Assembly (NCBI GenBank): GCA_905250115.1 | Contig: CAJNOI010000082.1 | Span: forward strand, 143,789 to 207,788 | Reading direction: 5' to 3' | From: Adineta steineri | Taxonomy: Eukaryota > Rotifera > Eurotatoria > Adinetida > Adinetidae | DNA length: 64,000 nucleotides | Part shown: piece by piece, positions 45,730 through 59,080 of the stretch | Layout: the number at the start of each line of letters is the position of its first letter | Position numbering within the stretch: the first letter of the stretch is position 1 | Made by a program: the position numbers and the translations under genes | Notes under the pieces: model-generated | Seen by the model: the letters and a program-made list of their open reading frames with translations, nothing else | Told to the model about the DNA's origin: nothing | Databases searched by the model: none

Positions 45730-46949
45730 ATCGATACAATCAAAAAAAATTAAACTATAAGTATAAGATTTATTTTATCTTCAATCATATATCGTTTTAT
45801 TATTACATAAAACGTGCGTTTCACTGATGCATAACATAAAAACAATACGATTTATATTTTATACTAAAGCGAATATGATCAGACGCACGCTAATGACATC
45901 ATACAAAAAACAAGTCGTGCGTGTACATAGAAATCAAGTGCAAGTGCAAAATAATATTATTTATATTGAAGCACGAACATATAGACGACGATGTATCACG
46001 AGATGGTGCGATGATTAAAATATTTAAAATAATAGTTCTTCTCATGTCCTCAAAAAATTGTCGATTAAACGAAATATAAAGTAAAAAGAAAATATATTAA
46101 ATTCTTCATTTTTTTATTATACAATACTTCAATACTAACAAATATCTTCATGAGGCAATTAATTAAAAAGATTTAACTAGTAATTTCATTTTATCAGAAT
46201 ATACATGTGCTGAACCATGTATCATTAAATGTGAATTTTTTTTAATTTAAATTGTCTATATATTATTGCATTCGTTCTGATACTTCTTAACCTCTTCATT
46301 CAATGTATATTTTGTCACAATCATTACATTCAGTTTTTAAATTACCTCTACTTGTGTTAAACTTGTATTTATGCAATGTGTTTTCATAATTTTCGACTAA
46401 ATATGAATAATTGACGATTCTAATAACTTAATATTATCTTTTAATATACTTTTGTTCTTACTATTCTAATTTTTTTTATTATTGTATATGTTATTATTAT
46501 TACGATGATTATTATTTAAATTTAAGTTAGGGTGTGGATGTCTACTTTTTCTATTTACTTTCGCATCTACACTCACACCGAAACCCTCACCTACACTCAC
46601 ACTCATATCCACACTCCAACTCTCACCAGATCCACCGTCATACCTTCATGATAGCCTTAAATTGCGTGTATCATTAAGAAAAGCTAGTTACTATCGAAAT
46701 CTGGATTCAATCAACATTTCTAAATGAGATTTGATTAGAAATGTTTTCGGTCACATAAATAGACTCTCAAATGCTTTAGCACATGTGACTGTGTAAATGA
46801 GTGAACAATAATCGACAAGAATCATTACACATCTGATAAGTTAAGAGAATGTGATTTTATTTTGAAAGAAAAAAGCATAATAATTTTTGAGGAAAGTTAG
46901 AAAACTAAATAAAGCTGCTTGAATAATAATAATAGAATGAATGTTTCTT
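45730..46949. other. spacer, no gene seen
   Basis: AT-rich; includes the degenerate telomere-like tract 46528-46627. Confidence 0.4.
46528..46627. repeat. telomere-like tract, degenerate
   Basis: AGGGTGTGGATGTCTAC faces GCATCTACACTCACACC, followed by further C-strand words (CACTCACACTCATATCCACAC). Confidence 0.5.
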
Positions 46950-49900
46950 TTAATTCCGAGCAATCTCAGCGTAAACATAAACAAAATCAGTAGAATCTTT
47001 TAACTCTTTAAATGTCCCATCCATTTTTTGATTAATCTGTTGTAAAACAGTCATACTTGTATCACCAAGAGCAACGGTCCAAAACTGATTAATCATAGTT
47101 TTCATGGCTGATAATGTTTCCATTTGACTAAAAGGAAACCCTCCTTGTCCATCGCTCATAAAAATAATGACATAATCGGAATGTCCTAAAGAATTATATG
47201 CTGAACTCTGCATTTGTGTTTTCTGAATGGTTTTAATTACCAGATCAAATGCATTTCCAAAATCTGTTCCACCATTTGTAAATTCTATTTTGGTTATATC
47301 GATTGATTTCATATCTTCATTAAAGTAAGCATACTTTGCTTGACTGTCAAATACGATAATTGTTATACGATCTGATGAACCGGAATCAACGCGAATCTTA
47401 ATGAATTCTCTAACACCCTCAAGTAAATTTTTCCATGGTTCACCATCCATTGATCCAGATGCATCAAGTAATAATATGTAATGAAATGGTTTTGCTGTAG
47501 CTTGGGCTGTATTTTCTGTTACAAACTTCATATCGTATTTTTCACACAGAAGCGTACCAATTCTACTCCAAACATTAAGAAATTTACCGCGCAATTTAAA
47601 TAATTCATCGGATGTGATTGAATTACCAAAATCCCAATCAGGATAATCGTTTGTAAATTCTGACCATTTTTTCTTTGTACCCCGAACAACAATTGGTCTG
47701 TCAGGTGTCATCTGTTCGCATTGGAATAATGATGCTTCATTTGAAACTTCAAATTTAATACCAGCCATTGCTCGCAACTGATGGCCAGTTTGGCAACAAT
47801 GACGGTTGTCTTCATCTCCTGAAATCATAACAATAAAAAAATTAAGTGGACGAGATATATTTTCCATAAACCCCTCTAAATCACCTTCAAATATTCCGCT
47901 CTTCTGTGCTGGAAGAAAGTCAGCAACGAGGCCTCAGGATATTCCAAGACTTAATTATGTGATAGCTCTTCATAGATGCTGTAACTATACTAGTTACTTA
48001 CTACGGGTGGACAAATTGTTTTTGTCTTACTCCAAAAGAATACATAAAGGTTCTTAATTCAGTAAAGAGTTGTCGCAAAATTAGCTTTTGAATTATCATT
48101 AGGTCTTGTTTCTGACTTAGGTGTATTATATAAAAATCGAATTCTTTAAGGACTAGGAGATATCACGTTCGTCAACCTCTTTCAAAAGTACAAGAAATAT
48201 TAATATTCAACGATTAATCATATTCAAACCAGATGATATTCGAAAGAAATTCAATTTTACGTGACAATACCTGCATTGGATTTGATTAAAGTATGATCAA
48301 CATCGCAGGGCCGTTGACAACATGGACATTTTGAGGTACACCCACGTACTTTATCCAATAGTTTGTTATAGATTTGATCTTTATCATAGGCTTCAAATGT
48401 AGTTGGAGTTTCATCATACGTATCTTCAATTGTTTTTCTAGCATCTATAATACTTTGAAGAAAGACATGCAAATTCTTTATTGAGGCGACTGTCGTTCGA
48501 TTATTATTCGATTTATCAATATCTTTCATTCCATTTATTATATCAGCTAACTGTTGACTTGGTATTGGTAATTTTTCAAATAGTTTCAATCCCTTTGTGT
48601 TCAATGTATAATTTTCATTAAATACTGTATATGATGTTCCTGGCTGTATTTTATTACCAGATAAATAATCATATAATAATAAAACCATACATTGACCTTT
48701 ATTTATCAAATTATCTGCAGCAATTCCACCTGATGCTGAGAATATATCATCAATATATTGGACAGATGAACCTTCGTTTGTAAGAGATGATATTATATAC
48801 TCAATACGATTAAAAAACTCAATTAATATATTCTTCCATTGATTTTTTTGTTTTTCTAACTGTTGATTAATTGTTTTTTCAACTTCTCTCCATAACACTT
48901 GAAATTCTTCTATGATAACATCAGTTGGTGCATCGATATAACGAAATAACCAATCGTCATCATCTGCTGCTGCGTGTAGTTTCCCATCGCAAATTATTTG
49001 AACTTGTTTTCGATTTAAGTTTTGTTGTTTTTTAATAATACGTGCTATTATAATTTCGGCATGACGCATCAAATTCGATTGAGTAGCATTTTTTACTTTA
49101 TTGGCAAAAATTTCAGCACCTTCGTTATCACATTGTGCATCAGGTACAACCATGCTAATAAAATATGTTAATAATGATTGTCTTTCTTTATTCAATGTTG
49201 AAATTTGTTGACTAAAGTGATTTTTTTGTTCACCATAATAATACATTGTTAATAGTATAAGAATAAAGGTATGGATAGATGACTTTGTTTGTTTTGATAA
49301 TGCCCATTTGAAAACAAGTAATTCAAGATTTATTTCATTTATAAGAGTGTTAATCAAACCCACGATTTTTTGTATTAAATCAACTTCAATCGGTCGGCGA
49401 ATTGTACCATTTCCATCAACTATTGCTATTATAGCGTTTAGAATTTTTTCAAATAACCGTGGTATACATAATATGTTTGCTGTCTGATTCGGTGAGCAAT
49501 CCATCTCTGCATGAATTGTCCAATAGACGTACCGTATATAGTCATACTGTAATGGTGTCGGATTGACAGGCACTGCTATTTGTTCTGGTGAAGTCGTTGT
49601 CGCCGATTCAGAACTGAAGAAGCCTGCGATAGTATCCAAACCTCTTCGCACTAGAGTAGGCCTTGCATATTTCTGCTGTGTTCTTCCATGAGATAGCCGA
49701 TTTTGTTCATCTCGATATGTTGGCGTCTGGATATAGTTGTCTTGATACATAGTGCAGGCCATATACTTATCTTTCAGTATTTGTTTATTTAGATAGCTAA
49801 AGTTTTCGATCGTGGCTAACGTATATGTGACATTTGCACTCGATTCTATCCAGTGTTGCTCCAAAGCACTTTGTCGTTGTTTATATGTATTAACAGAAAA

Positions 49901-52900
49901 CTGTCCTTGTATTGAAGTAATTACATATTTTATGTTCGATTTTTTAGTTAATTGAGTAACAAATGGTAAATAATTAAGTATATGTTCATGAGCTGGTAGA
50001 CATTGTTTTTCAAAAATATTATAATTGCCGTAGACAAATTTAATTGCTTGTTTCAATCGTTCTTGTGGATCGAAACTTCGATTAATTGATTCTAATTTTT
50101 TGATCCACATAATAGAAAATTCTTCTGTAGCTTTTTCTTTCGTCATCGTTTGTCCACTCTTAATTAATTCATCAATCAGTTTTCGTAGATCATCAGAACC
50201 ATCTCGCACTAATACTTCCATTTGTTTTTGATCATGCGCTTGTAACGCTGCTGTACACCATGCATTGCTAATTTCCGTCACTTGCCGTTTCAGAAATTGT
50301 CTGCATCTGTCTCTTATACGTTCAGATGCACTGGTAGCTTTAAAAATAATTTTTAAATCATTATCTAGATCATTTTGATGTACATCAAATTTCGCTTGAA
50401 ATTGTTTTCGTATTTCATTTTCTGTTAATTGGCACAAATCAGTTATCGTTTTATTTCGATAATCTGCCGATAATGTTTTAGATATGAGTTCGCCAATATG
50501 TTGGCGTATTCGATCATCTTGTCGACGTTCATTAATGTCTTTAAAATATGTTAGATCTGGAAATTTTTGTAATGTGTCAAATATAGTAACAGCTGTTCTA
50601 AGCCATTGGGATGGATTAGATATTGTCTCACCAGATCGTCCGTAAGATGATTTCGCTGATTCAATAATTTTTTCGCATAATTGTTGTGTACGTTGAATAA
50701 AATCTGGTTCTGTACGTATAAAACATGGACTTTGAGCATCGTTCGACACACGTTCTTTTTTAAATGCTGATGGTAATGTATGAAAGGTTTTTGGATTAAT
50801 ATCAATAACTTCCGCTAATTCTTTTTCTTTACAATCTCGAATTATTCTATCAATAGCTTCTGTATGATTTTTCATATTTGGATCAGCTTTTTGATTTAAA
50901 ACGAAGTGTATAATTGGTTTATCGACTTTATTTACACCAATTTGTTTTAATGAATCTGCACATAAAGTTAGCATATCTTTTAATGTTTCATTGACATCAC
51001 CCATCATATTAACAATAACTAAATGTGAAACAGCTAAACAGAATAAAACTAAACGTCTATCATATTCCTGATCACTCTTTTCTATGGATAAAAGACCTTC
51101 AGTATCGATTAACATGATATAATCTATGTCTGGAATTTCGGCGTTAAGAGTTTTACCCAAAGTTTTATTACCACTTTGATTTGATTTATTTAGTTTCACT
51201 AAAGAACCATAAATTCCTCTTGTACAACGTCCTTCTCGTACATCGAAGAGTGTTCCAAACATATAATTTAACAATGTACTTTTCCCACTATTTTGCGGAC
51301 CAATGATGCTGATAACTAGTATTCGTTTGGATACGAATTCGTTCAAAATTTTTGTTAAAAACTGATGTTGAAAATGTAAATTATCACCATCAACTATTTC
51401 AAATGGAAAACCAGCTGCAACGAAATCAGAATATGATTTTTCAATTAAGCTTTTTTTATCATTTGTTGTATGATTATAACAAACAATTGCATTTCGCCAA
51501 AGTACTTCCAATGATAAAAATGCATTTTCCACTGTTAAATCACCAGTGATTTTCTCACTATCCAAAGTCAATAGTTCATTTTTCAATTCTGTTGATAATA
51601 GTTCCAAACTCATCAGCATATTATCTGATTTTAATATATCGATAAATAAATCAACTACATGTCCTTTTTTAATTGGTGACGATGTTTTTGTATTTGGATC
51701 TAATTCATTTTCTAATTTATTTAGTTTATCATAAATTTCGAACATATTTTCACTTTCTGAACCATAAAAATCAATTTTTTTCAATTTTTGTCGTAGTTTA
51801 CATAATTCTTGAAATTTTATATAAAGTGGAAAGTTATTGTCATTTTGTAAATCATTTTTTTGTAATAAAAGTTTTTTTAATGGTTGAATTATATAATTTA
51901 ATCGGTTCAAATAGTCGACATAATCTCTTGGCATTAAATTTTGTAAATTTGATAATATTTTATGTTTATTATTTGTTCGTACTTCTGATCCGATTTTTAT
52001 TAATAATTCTTCACGTAATTTTTTGATAGCAAACTTAATATTTCGATCATTTGTATTGGAAATATTTATCAATGGATAAGTGTATAGTTTTTGTGAAGAA
52101 TTCGCTCGAAATTGTTTTAATAAATTCTGAATTTCGAATGAATATTCTGGTAAGTTATTAACTGATGTATCACGTATAATAATCATTTGAAATTTGTTTT
52201 CCGGTAAAATGTGTAAATATTCAATTAGAATTTGTGAATGTCGATCTAAATATGTTTTATCAATTTGTATTAAAAATCCATCAAACAATGGCTGGATTTT
52301 AAGCAATAATTTTTTGTCAATTATACCGTGTGTATCAGCAATATTTAATGTTCGTTCGGGATTAAAAGCATAGCCAAAATCAATATCAATTGTTTGTTGA
52401 AAATAGATACTATCAACTGTTTGTTCAAATGTTGATTGAAATAATTGATTTAATAATGTTGATTTTCCTTTACATGGACCAATGCCAAATGATAATATCG
52501 TTGGTCGCGTATAATTCCATACATGTAGAATAGCAGGTGCAAATTGATATTGTTCATTTTGACTTCGATTTTGAATATTTGGCAAAACAAATGGTACTGG
52601 ATTACGTTTACTTAATAATGACATGATGATTCGTCGTAAAAATATATCAGAATTTATGAATAAAATATGTAATAACATTCGAAAGCTTAGATTTAATCTT
52701 TCTATTGACGGGTCCATTTCTTGATATTTGTATGAAAGTGAAGTAAAAAAATCATCTAAATTTTGTTGTCGTTTTAATAAATACATAATTGGTGTTAAAC
52801 AATCCTGAAGAAATTGTAGTATTGTGTATTGTCTATAATTAAATCGATCAATTAAATTTTTTGTTATATCATCTAATGTTTGATTAATATATTGTAATTC

Positions 52901-53161
52901 ACCAGCTTGTACTAAATCTTCTAAATAAAATGAATTGGATTGTGCACGACAAAAGCTCCAAATGATATTTGATTCTTTATCATCACGAGGAATACTTGTT
53001 ATCGATTTATATTCTGAATCCGTTTTTGAATTAACAACAACCGAACGAACAACTGTAGTACTGATTACATTACTATAAAAGTTACTTGCTTGTGTGATGC
53101 TTCGGTTGTTATTTTGAACGTGATAGTTGGTTAATGGATCATTCATGTTTCTGATGGCCAA
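46950..53161 (-). CDS. VLIG-like giant GTPase with C-terminal zinc motif and VWA domain
   Basis: Two exons, 53161-48271 and 47818-46950, join in phase 1 (GCAG|GTATTG to TTTCAG|GAGAT) and give 1,919 residues. Around residue 227 there is a P-loop-like IGPCKGKSTLLNQLF in a degenerate first G domain. The main VLIG-type G domain follows from about 615: GPQNSGKSTLLNYMFG, REGRCTRG, DTEGL, and LNQKAD. A long helical region runs to about 1,600. A zinc motif CPCCQRPCDVDH with a further CC and H is split by the intron. The VWA domain has the MIDAS sequence DASGSM and a later NGGTDFGNAF. VLIG/GVIN/URGCP GTPases are interferon-inducible in vertebrates; invertebrate forms with this zinc-VWA tail are expanded. 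A role in defence is inference. Without the splice the parts would be separate frames of 1,634 and 305 codons. Confidence 0.85.
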
Positions 53162-53792
53162 CTTAGAAGTACTCTCAGAATATTTTGATATGTCTTCGTC
53201 TATAAATAGATTTTATAAAGCCACATTCTTATTTACATCGACCTTATATGAAATTTTTGTATATACTCAAACCACTGAATTTTATTGTTAATAGCATATC
53301 GACCCCCTCATATTAGAAGAACTGTGATCTTCTATTACGTCCCAGCGTAAAAAAGCTTCCGAGGAGATCGTCTAATATGTCCCGCTTTTCCATAAGTTTT
53401 AATTAAGAAGATCTTTTAGGAAATCAAAACTATTGTGAGGTTTTTGGAAGGATCTTTAAAGATTTAAGAACCCAAATATTAGCTTGACCTCAGTTTTGTG
53501 AAGATTTTCAGGGCAAAATCGTGAAAAATTGTCACATGTTTACGTAAATATATTAATACAAAATGCCGTTTTTATGAGAAATTAATAAGTTAAGAGGAAT
53601 CTTCTATTGTATAACACAATTACTGTACATTTTACATCGGAGTAGCTTAAATAATAAGATCAATCGACGTCGAAACTGACAGGATAATTAGAGGAAAGAA
53701 GAATGTGTGGGTAATTAAGCTTATATATATACACCTACAATAAGCAAGCAAATCTCAGAGGGCGTTCAAATAGAAAGAAGAGAAACTTTATT
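53162..53792. other. spacer between divergent-end genes, no gene seen
   Basis: AT-rich. A block near 53330-53400 (GCGTAAAAAAGCTTCCGAGGAGATC...) resembles 24520-24580 in the dynein intron and may be an unnamed repeat. Confidence 0.35.
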
Positions 53793-54959
53793 TTACATAC
53801 TATAATCAATTTTGCACTCAGCTTTTCCAATAAAATATCCATTCATTTCACGTCTGGCTTTATAAGCCATATTATTATTTTCATATTGAATAATTGCATA
53901 AGCGCGTTTTGATGATGACTGTGGAACTTTAAGATCAACTAGAACAAAATCATGATTTCATTTCTTGTTTAAAGTAAATCTTCTTACTTTTTTCAATTGT
54001 TCCGTATTGTCTAAAAATTTCTTTTAATTTCGATTCTCTTATATCCCACTCAAGATTTCCCACAAATAATGTACGTGTTGGTTCATGTTGAACATATGAT
54101 TCCACTGCACTGCGACTTAACGCATAATCATCAGTCTTTCCTCGACTTTTGATTGCGCCTGATGATGTTGAGATTGAACGACTACGACTGCGTCGTCGAT
54201 TATAACGAGCTGGTGATGGTGACGAACCTTGCCGATACCGACTTAGTTTTGAACCAGCATGGTCAACTGAATCCGGTGATATTCGGATATAAGGGGAATG
54301 ATGTTGACTTGAATGAGGTGGTGGTATAAATTTATGATGAGATCGATTTCTAACTGATGGTGGCGGACTTGAAGATGGACGACGTGAATCACGTTTTGGA
54401 GATGGTGGAGAACGTCCACGTAGGCTTCTAGGGTTAAGGGGTTGTTCTGCCGAAACTGTTCGATGATGGTAAACACTTAAATAAAGTAACTAAATAAAAG
54501 ATTTTGATGAAAAACTGAAAACTTACGGTTCTAGAACAACTTGCATATTCTCCCAAATAAGACCTGTTTTAGCATGACGTGCGTCTCTTGCATCTTCACA
54601 ATTCATAAAACTAACAAAAACTACACGTTCTTGATTTTCATAAAATATTTTAACTCTATTTGTACCATATTGAGAAAATTTTTTATTGCATAATTCTCGA
54701 ACTTCTAAAAAGTAGAAAAAAGGAAAAAATTATGCAAATTTTTAACTAATGTTTATTTACGAGAATCGGCAGTTTTTGGATGAATATTTTTCACACAAAT
54801 TGATGTGTAAAGTCGATGATGATCGGTATTATTACCAACATCAATTGAACCTGATGGTTTGGAACGTTTTGATGGTGGTGTACGACCACTCGATGGTGAT
54901 CGTGAATAGCGTGTTCGACGAGAACTACCGCCGCTGCTTGAAAGTGGAGGTGAACTCAT
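53793..54959 (-). CDS. RBM15/Spen-like RNA-binding protein without SPOC domain
   Basis: Four exons (54959-54761, 54704-54527, 54475-53988, 53938-53793) with phase-consistent junctions give 336 residues. Order: Ser/Arg-rich start (SRSPSSGRTPPSKRSK), an RRM beginning LYTSICVKNIHP and ending WENMQVVLEP, a long RS/Pro-rich linker (RSPPSPKRDSRRP, RRRSRSRS), and a second RRM from RTLFVGNLEWDIRESKLKEIF to IGKAECKIDYSM. The last RRM matches the third RRM of RBM15 and other Spen proteins best. RBM15 guides the m6A writer complex and takes part in splicing and RNA export in the nucleus. RRM1 and the SPOC domain of the family are absent; the gene ends directly after the last RRM. It could also be a shorter SR-like factor. 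Confidence 0.75.
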
Positions 54960-55924
54960 TTCTATTTCATTTTATCTGTCTGATCTGAAAATGAATGTCT
55001 ATACACTAAGAAGGTAGGAGTACTTAATAGAAATAACAATGGAACACCGTATTATATGGATTCCAAGCACTGACAGGAAAACATTAGAGGATGAATACAC
55101 TTTTGCATTTGTTGTTTTGAATAAGGTAAAAAAAACTCATCGAATATTTTTATCGTGCGTAACTAACCGTGCTCTCAGCTATGAAAAACTGAACGCTTAT
55201 CGTTTCTTGCATATTTTTTGCCACGTTGTCTTCTTTTTATAAAACAAAAGTATTTCCCTTGTATGAAACTCGTATCGATGTCTTTTCCTGGATTTTTTGT
55301 ATTTAGATTTTGCGACATATTCTCGGACACGCCTCAACTAACAGTGAAATCGATTTTTACTTACGTCTTTTGTTTGTTAAAAACTTGTTTTCTATTTTCT
55401 GGTAGAAAGATTGTGACTGTTAATAAAATAAGTTAAGAAAGACGACAGGAAACAACTGACTGAATATATGGTAACGTACACAGTAAATAAGTAGATGAAA
55501 ATATTAAACGTCAGGAAAAATTAGACTATTGCAATTAAATATACATGTAACAGAAAGAAAGAAAACTAGACGACAAGAGAACACATAAAATACTACATAA
55601 AGAATTTTCTTCGTTACTTTACAGCGTTTTGACTATTTTTATGTTCCTCACATGCTATCCCTTTTGGAGCAAAAGGAAAACAAGAAAAAAATTTCCGCGA
55701 AAATCTACCAATGATAGAATCACAAAAGCTATAAAATCTTTTATTTTTATTTTTATTTTTATTAGCAAAGAAACTGGTGATCTCGCTAGCTTTTACAGAC
55801 CATAGATTTAAAAAGTAAGAAATAGTAGTAAGTCGAACGGATAAAGAACAAGAGAAGAAATTGAAGTTGCTACATACGTCCATCTTGGTCGTACGATAAT
55901 CGCAAGCAAATTTAAAAAAGAAAA
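54960..55924. other. spacer, no gene seen
   Basis: Short open frames on both strands lack coding character. Confidence 0.4.
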
Positions 55925-55969
55925 ATTGAGGGTGTGGGTATATAGAAAATACAACATCCACACCCTTAG
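55925..55969. repeat. telomere-like foldback, minimal
   Basis: TTGAGGGTGTGGGTAT faces CATCCACACCCTTAG; at 45 nt this is the shortest complete member and shows the basic design. Confidence 0.7.
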
Positions 55970-56626
55970 TAGCTTCTATCTGATATTCTGTAGACAGTTG
56001 AAATTTATCTGTATTTTATTACCTTATACTGTATAACGGTAGATAGCGTATGCAAGACTAACGAGAAGCCAAAATATTTTATTTTTATCACCATTGTACT
56101 ACCTAGTTTTTGTTGCAGCCAGAAGATTCGTCTATGGAAGAATCTTTGCGGTGCGATCTGGCTGAGTACGTATTCTACCGACTATAGTCTTAGAGATTCA
56201 ACTAAGAAACTACGTGCGTGTCAAGGTAAGATTATATGAATTTCGGCTCAGACTGGCTCAAACTTCTGATGATTTCTCGATCCGAACCCAAAGTCGTCTG
56301 ATCAAACTTTTTAGATAGCCATATTTTGATAAATTATACATGTACTTCGTAGTGCTGATCAGAACGTCCTACTGCCAAGCAGGATATTCTATTCGAAATG
56401 TGATCGGAATTTCAAACCAGATCAGAATTCTGGTCTCCACTAACAAGTACCATTTGGCATTGTCAGAAGATCAAAAAACAAGCAAAAAGTTGCATCTATC
56501 AACATGCAGGCATAGAAAGAATGTGTAAGAAGAATAGAATGTATATTATCTTGTTCACAGCTTGAGATGAATTTAAAAAATAATTTTTAAAAAAGTCTTA
56601 AAATATATTTAGTCGCAGTCTTGTAC

Positions 56627-57260
56627 AACTAACGAGGGAACGTTGTCAGGTGTTGGTCTCGGATTTCAATTATTTTCCGGCCAATAAGTACTATGTAGTG
56701 CCCTAATAAAAACCCTAAAAGGATTTGAGTTGTTATTCCTTCCTTCAAAGGTTATGGCCATTTTACTGAATTTTCGGCCTGGCCCTGGGTATAGATCGAG
56801 AAAACCTAACTAATGAATTTCGACTTGAAATTTCGCCCATAAATAGATATAACGATCCTAAGAATATCCTGAAAGTTTCAGCCAAAAAGAATCTTCCATT
56901 ATCGAGATATCGAATTTTCAAGTGAACTCGGGTCCTATGACCGATCTGCGACAAGCGAGCATATTTTAAAAATTCGATATCTCGATAACGGAAGATTCTT
57001 TTTGGCTGAAACTTTCAGGATATTCTTAGGATCATTATATCTATCTATGGGCGAAATTTCAAGTCGAAATTCGTTAGTTAGGTTTTCTCGATCTATACCC
57101 AGAGCTAGGTCGAAAATTCAGTAAAATGGCCATAACCTTTGAAGGAAGGACCATCAGCTCAAATCCTTTTAGGGTTTTTGTTAGGGCACTACATAGTACT
57201 TATGGGCCGGAAAATAATTGAAATCCGAGACCAACACCTGACAACGTTCCCTCGTTAGTT
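56627..57260. mobile_element. 634-bp near-perfect palindrome (foldback element)
   Basis: The two arms of about 305 nt, from AACTAACGAGGGAACGTTGT inward and its complement outward, match almost base for base with only scattered differences, around a centre of about 25 nt near 56930-56955. No coding frame is supported (56763-56954 runs within an arm and is mirrored). High arm identity implies recent origin or ongoing gene conversion. No target-site duplication is obvious. Confidence 0.75.
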
Positions 57261-57594
57261 CGAGAGAAAAAAGCTTTCTTATGAAGCTTAAAAAGAGTTT
57301 CTAAATTACTTTTCAGTTTCGTATAGCACTTACTGTTTCAGTGTAGTCTACGGTGTTGTTTTTTATGAATGTTGATGCACGAATGCGTTCGAATAATTTA
57401 CAAATGTTTCTTCTGACGAGTGTCTATTGTTATTATTGAGAGAAAAATTAAAAAAATACCACGTTCTTACGTGTATTCGTCGTTATGTACACAATTCGAA
57501 AAGCAAAAAGTAACATAGTGCGTATTAAGATGGATTTTTACAGTCAGCATGTGCGAGTATTTTCATGTGTTCATTTTATAATTAAAGAAAAGAA

Positions 57595-57720
57595 CGGGTG
57601 CGTGTGGATGTGAGTGAGGATAGGTGAGTGGACGTGTGAGTAAGGATTGGCTCATGTGGGTGTGAGTTCAGAGAGGAGACACGTACACCCACATCAACAC
57701 CTAAACATCCACCAAACTCC
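57595..57720. repeat. telomere-like tract, degenerate
   Basis: G-strand words (GGGTGCGTGTGGATGTGAG, GTGGGTGTGAG) are followed by C-strand words (CGTACACCCACATCAACACC) and more diverged repeats to about 57860. Confidence 0.5.
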
Positions 57721-58337
57721 AATCGTTTAGGTTTAGATTTGACTGTGGCTTAGACATCAAGACTATCGATATCTGATTCAAATTCAAACTCATACCCAAA
57801 CCTAAACTCAATACTTAAACTCGTAAGTATCAAAACTATTTGGGGTTTGGTTCATGTCTACCCATACTCAGACATACCCGCGAGAAAACAAGAGTATGCG
57901 ACAAGTAATACGTACTAAGTTTGGTTAATCGCAAATGACTTGTTATTCTACCGTTTTCACGCACATGTTGCTAATGACTTCTCTTGACGAAGTGTAGAAA
58001 TGCATAGAGCACAATTGATTCACGAATTATAAGCACATTTAAACGAAGGCTTTATTATACCGACATAGAAAGAGTGGCGACTAAAGTGAATAGTCTAGGC
58101 TGATAAGAACTGCTTGTTTTCTTTTCAACTGTTGATAATAATATTCATCGTAAAATCGCTCCCTGTCTCTCTGTTAAAGATAAAAGAAACCTTCATATAA
58201 CGTCCGAGATAATGTTACACTATGAGAAGAAAATAAAAAATATTCATTTTCTTTTTCTGTGTTTCAATAACAAATAGTGCTTTTCTTTGCCCATGAAACT
58301 TAGCATAAAGAACCGTCTTGAGACTGCGCGTGAAGGC
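57721..58337. other. spacer, no gene seen
   Basis: Decayed C-strand telomere-like words continue to about 57860; the rest is unremarkable. Confidence 0.4.
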
Positions 58338-58398
58338 GTTGGGTGGTGTGAGTAAGTGAGTTTGAATGTTTTTTCTTTATCGACACTCACAACCTTAG
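58338..58398. repeat. telomere-like foldback, diverged
   Basis: TTGGGTGGTGTGAGTAAGTG faces CGACACTCACAACCTTAG. Confidence 0.5.
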
Positions 58399-58684
58399 AA
58401 TTGGGCACAAATCCATATAGGCTTTTCCCTACCTCAAAGTCTTCTATCGAATGAAACATGTACGAAGTAAATCGGAGTGTATCACCTTGGGCGATTCTCT
58501 CGTTACCATTATGCTTTCAGGTCACATCCTCTCCTGCATCTACATCCATATTAATGCCCCCCGATCACAATCTCGCCCTTACCTACGCTCAGCTCTATGC
58601 ATTCTGATCATACCCTCTCCCTCACCCACACTCACCTCGAAACCCTGCGACTAGACTGTCACCCATACCCTAAACTTTTAGAAG

Positions 58685-58785
58685 ATAGGGTGTAGGTGTG
58701 AGTATATTTATCTTCGCTTAACCCACACTCACCCCACACTCACCCCACACCTACACACACCGACATTCACGCCCACCCACACCCT
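58685..58785. repeat. telomere-like tract capping the right composite element
   Basis: A G-rich arm AGGGTGTAGGTGTGAG and about 65 nt of CACCCCACACTCACCCC-type repeats end exactly where arm B homology begins. Confidence 0.65.
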
Positions 58786-59025
58786 TTTTGTGGAAAACGC
58801 GATAGTAATACATATTTCCCTTGATCGCAAAACGTTTTTCTCATAAAAACTCCAAAACTGAACGTTAATTGAAAATCCCTTATAAAATAATGTATTTTAT
58901 TAAACATTTCTTTATTAAAATATAAAAATAAAAATAAAAAAACAACATGTTGAGCTGAACTATGGAAAACCGATGGAACATTCGAACTTCCCTTATAAAA
59001 TAGTGTATTTTCTTCGAGTGTTCGT

Positions 59026-59071
59026 TTAAGTGTCAGTATGTGTAAATAATAGAATCCACACCCACACCCTA
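59026..59071. repeat. telomere-like remnant
   Basis: Only the C-rich arm CCACACCCACACCCTAG is well preserved; the G-rich side is decayed. Confidence 0.45.
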
Positions 59072-59080
59072 GTGCATCCA

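Noticed and set aside
51352-52026. Plus-strand frames opposite the giant GTPase
   Set aside because: They lie antisense to a conserved coding exon and show no motif.
56763-56954. 63-codon frame in the palindrome
   Set aside because: It is a by-product of the foldback arm and has no start context or motif.
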